A stretch of 8,576 nt of DNA from an uncultured Eubacteriales bacterium (GTDB taxonomy: Bacteria > Bacillota > Clostridia > Oscillospirales > Acutalibacteraceae), in the NCBI GenBank assembly GCA_900319255.1, contig ONNU01000240.1:1-8576 (forward strand), read 5' to 3'. Below are positions 6,173-8,576 of this stretch, piece after piece. Made by a program: the position numbers and the translations under genes. The notes below the pieces were generated by a model. That model was not told where the DNA came from, searched no databases, and saw only the letters and a program-made list of their open reading frames with translations. Within the stretch, counting starts at the first letter, position 1. Every line of letters starts with the position of its first letter.

Positions 6173-6892
6173 TTATTTCTTTGAAGTGATCTTCTTTTCC
6201 GTGCCGTTGAGGATACGCTTGATATTCTCCTTATGCAGGATTATTACAGCTGCGCCGTTGATGAAGGTGATAACAAAGACGCAGATTATGAACATGGGTG
6301 TAGGTGACTGGTTCGGAGCGAGAAACGGTATTATCTCCATGCTGTCCAGCAGTCTGAGCGCAGCAGCAACAAAAGGGTAGCTTGCAGCGCACAGGATCGA
6401 GCATTTTGAAATGGTCTTTGTAACAGCAAAGAAAATGCCGAAAATGATAAGCGATACCACAAGAACTCTCCAGTCCGTCATTATCATAACGGAAGCCGTT
6501 GTAACAACGCCCTTGCCGCCCTTGAATTTATAATATACCGGGAACATATGGCCAAGAACTGCAAAAAGACCTGCGGTATACATAATTATCGTTCTTATCT
6601 CCTGCAGATCGGAGCTGCCGCCCATATTCCATGTCATAAAAAACGGGATCAGCACAGATACAACGCCCTTGAGGAAATCTCCGACAAATGTAACGATCGC
6701 CGGACCCTTTCCGACACATCGGAGAACATTGGTAAAGCCTGCGTTTCCGCTGCCCATTTTTCTGATATCCTCATGCTTCACGAGCCTGGTCACGATTATT
6801 GATGTATTGACGCTGCTTATCAGATATGCAGCAACTGCTGAGATGAGCAGATAATGCCAGTATTTTGTAAAAAGCTCCGCTAACATTTCCAA
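6173..6892 (-). CDS. plsY: Acyl-phosphate:glycerol-3-phosphate acyltransferase PlsY
   Basis: PlsY is the membrane enzyme that moves an acyl group from acyl phosphate to glycerol-3-phosphate, giving lysophosphatidic acid, the first step of phospholipid synthesis in most Gram-positives. The 239-residue protein shows the family motifs in order: SSVNTSIIV after the first helix (26-34), GSGNAGFTNVLR (47-58), GHMFPVYYKFKGGKG (114-128) and the C-terminal HKENIKRILNGTEKKI (220-235). Multiple hydrophobic segments lie between them. It is slightly longer than the typical length of about 200. The likely start is TTG at 6892: AAGGAGAGG (6908-6900) is well spaced for it but 13-16 nt from the ATG at 6886, which is the alternative. 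It lies 46 nt downstream of der, a common pairing in Firmicutes, and is followed by a terminator. Confidence 0.95.
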   Translation of the reverse strand: MEMLAELFTKYWHYLLISAVAAYLISSVNTSIIVTRLVKHEDIRKMGSGNAGFTNVLRCVGKGPAIVTFVGDFLKGVVSVLIPFFMTWNMGGSSDLQEIRTIIMYTAGLFAVLGHMFPVYYKFKGGKGVVTTASVMIMTDWRVLVVSLIIFGIFFAVTKTISKCSILCAASYPFVAAALRLLDSMEIIPFLAPNQSPTPMFIICVFVITFINGAAVIILHKENIKRILNGTEKKITSKK

Positions 6893-6938
6893 ATTATATC
6901 CTCTCCTTGCTCAATTGAATTACAGCCTGATAAGCGCT

Positions 6939-8267
6939 TTATTTTTTCTCATCACCGCGTTCACGGATAATAAAGCGTATGGGAGTACCCTGCATTCCGA
7001 AGGTCTCTCTTATCTTATTTTCAAGATAACGCTGATATGAAAAATGGAAAAGCTCAGCATTATTGACGAAAAATACAAATGTGGGCGGTTTTACAGAAGC
7101 CTGGGTCACATACATGATCTTGAGCCTTCTTCCCTTGTCTGTAGGAGGCTGAACTCTTGCAGTTGCTTCCGCAAGGAGGTCGTTCAGCATACCTGTGGAA
7201 ATTCTCATCGCCGCTGAATTGACTACGGTCATGATAAGCTCAAAAAGCCTGTCGATACGCTGTCCTGTTTTTGCAGAAATAAAAATAAACGGAGCGTAGG
7301 ACATATATGCAAATTCAGTTTCAAGCTTCTTTCTGTATTCGTTCATGGTCTTGCCGTCCTTTTCAACGGCATCCCATTTATTTACTGCGATGATACAAGC
7401 CTTGCCTGATTCATGGGCAAGACCGGCAATCTTTGTATCCTGATCTGTAACGCCCACCTGTCCGTCTATCATTATAACACAGACATCGCTGCGTTCAATA
7501 GCCATTTTTGCGCGGATGATACTGTATTTTTCTATCGCATCATCCACCTTGCTGTTTCTTCTCAATCCGGCTGTATCAGTCAGCACAAAGCGTCCGTGAT
7601 CGTTTTCTATGATCGTATCAATACTGTCTCTTGTTGTTCCTGCAATATTCGATACGATACAGCGGTTCTCTCCGGTGATCTTATTTACAAGTGAGGATTT
7701 TCCCGCATTCGGTCTGCCTATTACCGCTACTCTTACAGCTTCGGCATCCTCTTCATCCTCTGATTCCGGCGGAAGATAATCATATACAGCATCAAGAAGA
7801 TCTCCTGTGCCGTGTCCGTGTACAGATGATACCTGTATCGGATCTCCCAGTCCCAGATTATAGAATTCATAAAAGGCAGGATCCGGCTCGCCGATGCCGT
7901 CACATTTATTTACGCACAGCACCACCGGTCTGCCGCTTTTCTGCAGCATGAGCGCAACCTCTTCATCGGTGGCAACAACGCCGCTTTTTATATCCGTTAC
8001 AAGCACGATAACATCAGCAGCTTCCATCGCAAGCTCAGCCTGCTTTCTCATCTGCTTCAATATGATATCATCAGAATAAGGCTCGATACCTCCGGTATCC
8101 ACCAGGGTTATTTTTCTGTTTCTCCATTCACATTCGCCGAAGATCCTGTCTCTTGTTACGCCGGGGGTATCGTTTACAATCGCTACCCTGTCACCGATAA
8201 GCTTATTGAACAGGGTCGATTTCCCCACATTAGGTCTTCCGACTATTGCAACTACCGGCATTGACAT
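6939..8267 (-). CDS. der: Ribosome-assembly GTPase Der (EngA)
   Basis: Der is an essential tandem GTPase that acts in maturation of the 50S subunit. The 442-residue protein has the normal length. GTPase domain 1 shows GRPNVGKS (10-17), the G2 Thr in TPGVTRD (34-40), DTGG (57-60) and NKCD (120-123). An acidic linker (about 168-175) follows. Domain 2 shows GRPNAGKS (184-191), AGTTRD (209-214), DTAG (231-234), NKWD (296-299) and SAKTG (331-335). The C-terminal KH-like domain (about 355-437) binds RNA in the family. The ATG at 8267 is chosen because AAGGAGGG stands 6-7 nt upstream; a second ATG two codons later is less well spaced. It is followed by plsY after 46 nt. No clear promoter was seen in the 50 nt between the upstream terminator and the ATG. 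Confidence 0.97.
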   Translation of the reverse strand: MSMPVVAIVGRPNVGKSTLFNKLIGDRVAIVNDTPGVTRDRIFGECEWRNRKITLVDTGGIEPYSDDIILKQMRKQAELAMEAADVIVLVTDIKSGVVATDEEVALMLQKSGRPVVLCVNKCDGIGEPDPAFYEFYNLGLGDPIQVSSVHGHGTGDLLDAVYDYLPPESEDEEDAEAVRVAVIGRPNAGKSSLVNKITGENRCIVSNIAGTTRDSIDTIIENDHGRFVLTDTAGLRRNSKVDDAIEKYSIIRAKMAIERSDVCVIMIDGQVGVTDQDTKIAGLAHESGKACIIAVNKWDAVEKDGKTMNEYRKKLETEFAYMSYAPFIFISAKTGQRIDRLFELIMTVVNSAAMRISTGMLNDLLAEATARVQPPTDKGRRLKIMYVTQASVKPPTFVFFVNNAELFHFSYQRYLENKIRETFGMQGTPIRFIIRERGDEKK

Positions 8268-8317
8268 ATCTTACCCTCCTTTTTCCAAAAAAACGGTTAT
8301 GAAATTTCAAGCAGCTG

Positions 8318-8349
8318 AAAAAAATAGAGAAGGATATTCTCCTTCTCTA
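8318..8349 (-). terminator. Strong intrinsic terminator after rpmF
   Basis: A perfect 10-bp stem (8325-8334 with 8340-8349) and a 5-nt loop are followed on the minus strand by seven T (8324-8318). It begins 16 nt after the rpmF stop and separates rpmF from der. Confidence 0.9.
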
Positions 8350-8364
8350 TAAATCAGAAGGCGA

Positions 8365-8547
8365 TCAAGCCTCCGTATCAATAACAACTCTGCCGTTGTA
8401 CATTCCGCAGCTTGTGCATGCTCTGTGAGCCAGCTTATACTCGCCGCAGTTTGAGCACTTTACGAGTGCGGGAGCGCTGAGCTTCCAAACTGCTGAGCGT
8501 CTTTTATCTCTTCTTGCTTTGGATGTCTTTCTCTTAGGTACTGCCAT
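8365..8547 (-). CDS. rpmF: 50S ribosomal protein L32
   Basis: The 60-residue protein begins MAVPKRKTSKARRDKRR, the standard L32 N-terminus, and carries the zinc-ribbon pairs Cys31-x2-Cys34 and Cys44-x2-Cys47, so it is the zinc-binding (C+) form. The length is normal. The ATG at 8547 is preceded by AAGGAGG (8563-8557) at 9 nt; an in-frame TTG two codons earlier is only 3 nt from that site and is rejected. The promoter lies beyond the right edge. In many Firmicutes, rpmF follows a YceD/DUF177 gene, which could be just outside. Confidence 0.97.
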   Translation of the reverse strand: MAVPKRKTSKARRDKRRSAVWKLSAPALVKCSNCGEYKLAHRACTSCGMYNGRVVIDTEA

Positions 8548-8576
8548 TTTCAATAACCTCCTTGAAATAAAGTACA

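Overview
The window looks like chromosomal DNA of a low-to-moderate GC Firmicute of class Clostridia, most likely a Ruminococcaceae/Ruminococcus-type gut or rumen bacterium. The reasons are strong AGGAGG-type Shine-Dalgarno sites, sigma-A promoters with 17-nt spacers, the rpmF / der / plsY gene order, a ClpE-type zinc-finger unfoldase and clostridial-style RadC proteins. The genus is inference only. No RNA gene, insertion sequence, attachment site or CRISPR array was seen.

Layout. Positions 1-633 (minus) hold the first 211 codons of a gene that runs off the left edge. It has a lysine-rich start followed by twelve 12-residue Glu/Pro repeats, encoded by an in-phase 36-bp tandem array. Positions 634-1142 are a long divergent intergenic region with two sigma-A-like promoters facing apart, each giving a leader of roughly 180-205 nt. 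Positions 1143-2583 (plus) carry two tandem RadC/JAB-domain genes. The first keeps the RadC N-terminal consensus but has lost the JAMM zinc residues; the second keeps an intact JAMM motif but has a strongly diverged N-terminal half. A hairpin at 2589-2626 separates them from the convergent genes.

Positions 2641-5774 (minus) are a probable two-gene operon, cvpA then a ClpE-type AAA+ unfoldase, with a recognisable promoter at 5928-5956 and a hairpin-rich leader of about 147 nt. Positions 5957-6172 have no credible gene and hold the likely terminator of the next unit. Positions 6173-8547 (minus) carry the housekeeping genes rpmF (ribosomal protein L32), der/engA (ribosome-assembly GTPase) and plsY (acyl-phosphate glycerol-3-phosphate acyltransferase). 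A strong intrinsic terminator lies between rpmF and der.

Functionally, the right half covers translation and ribosome biogenesis, phospholipid synthesis, a membrane protein and protein quality control. The left part is more accessory in character: the reciprocally degenerate RadC pair and the repeat protein are the most interesting content. I did not find evidence of a complete, clearly novel defence or mobile system. The RadC pair is the best candidate for undescribed biology.
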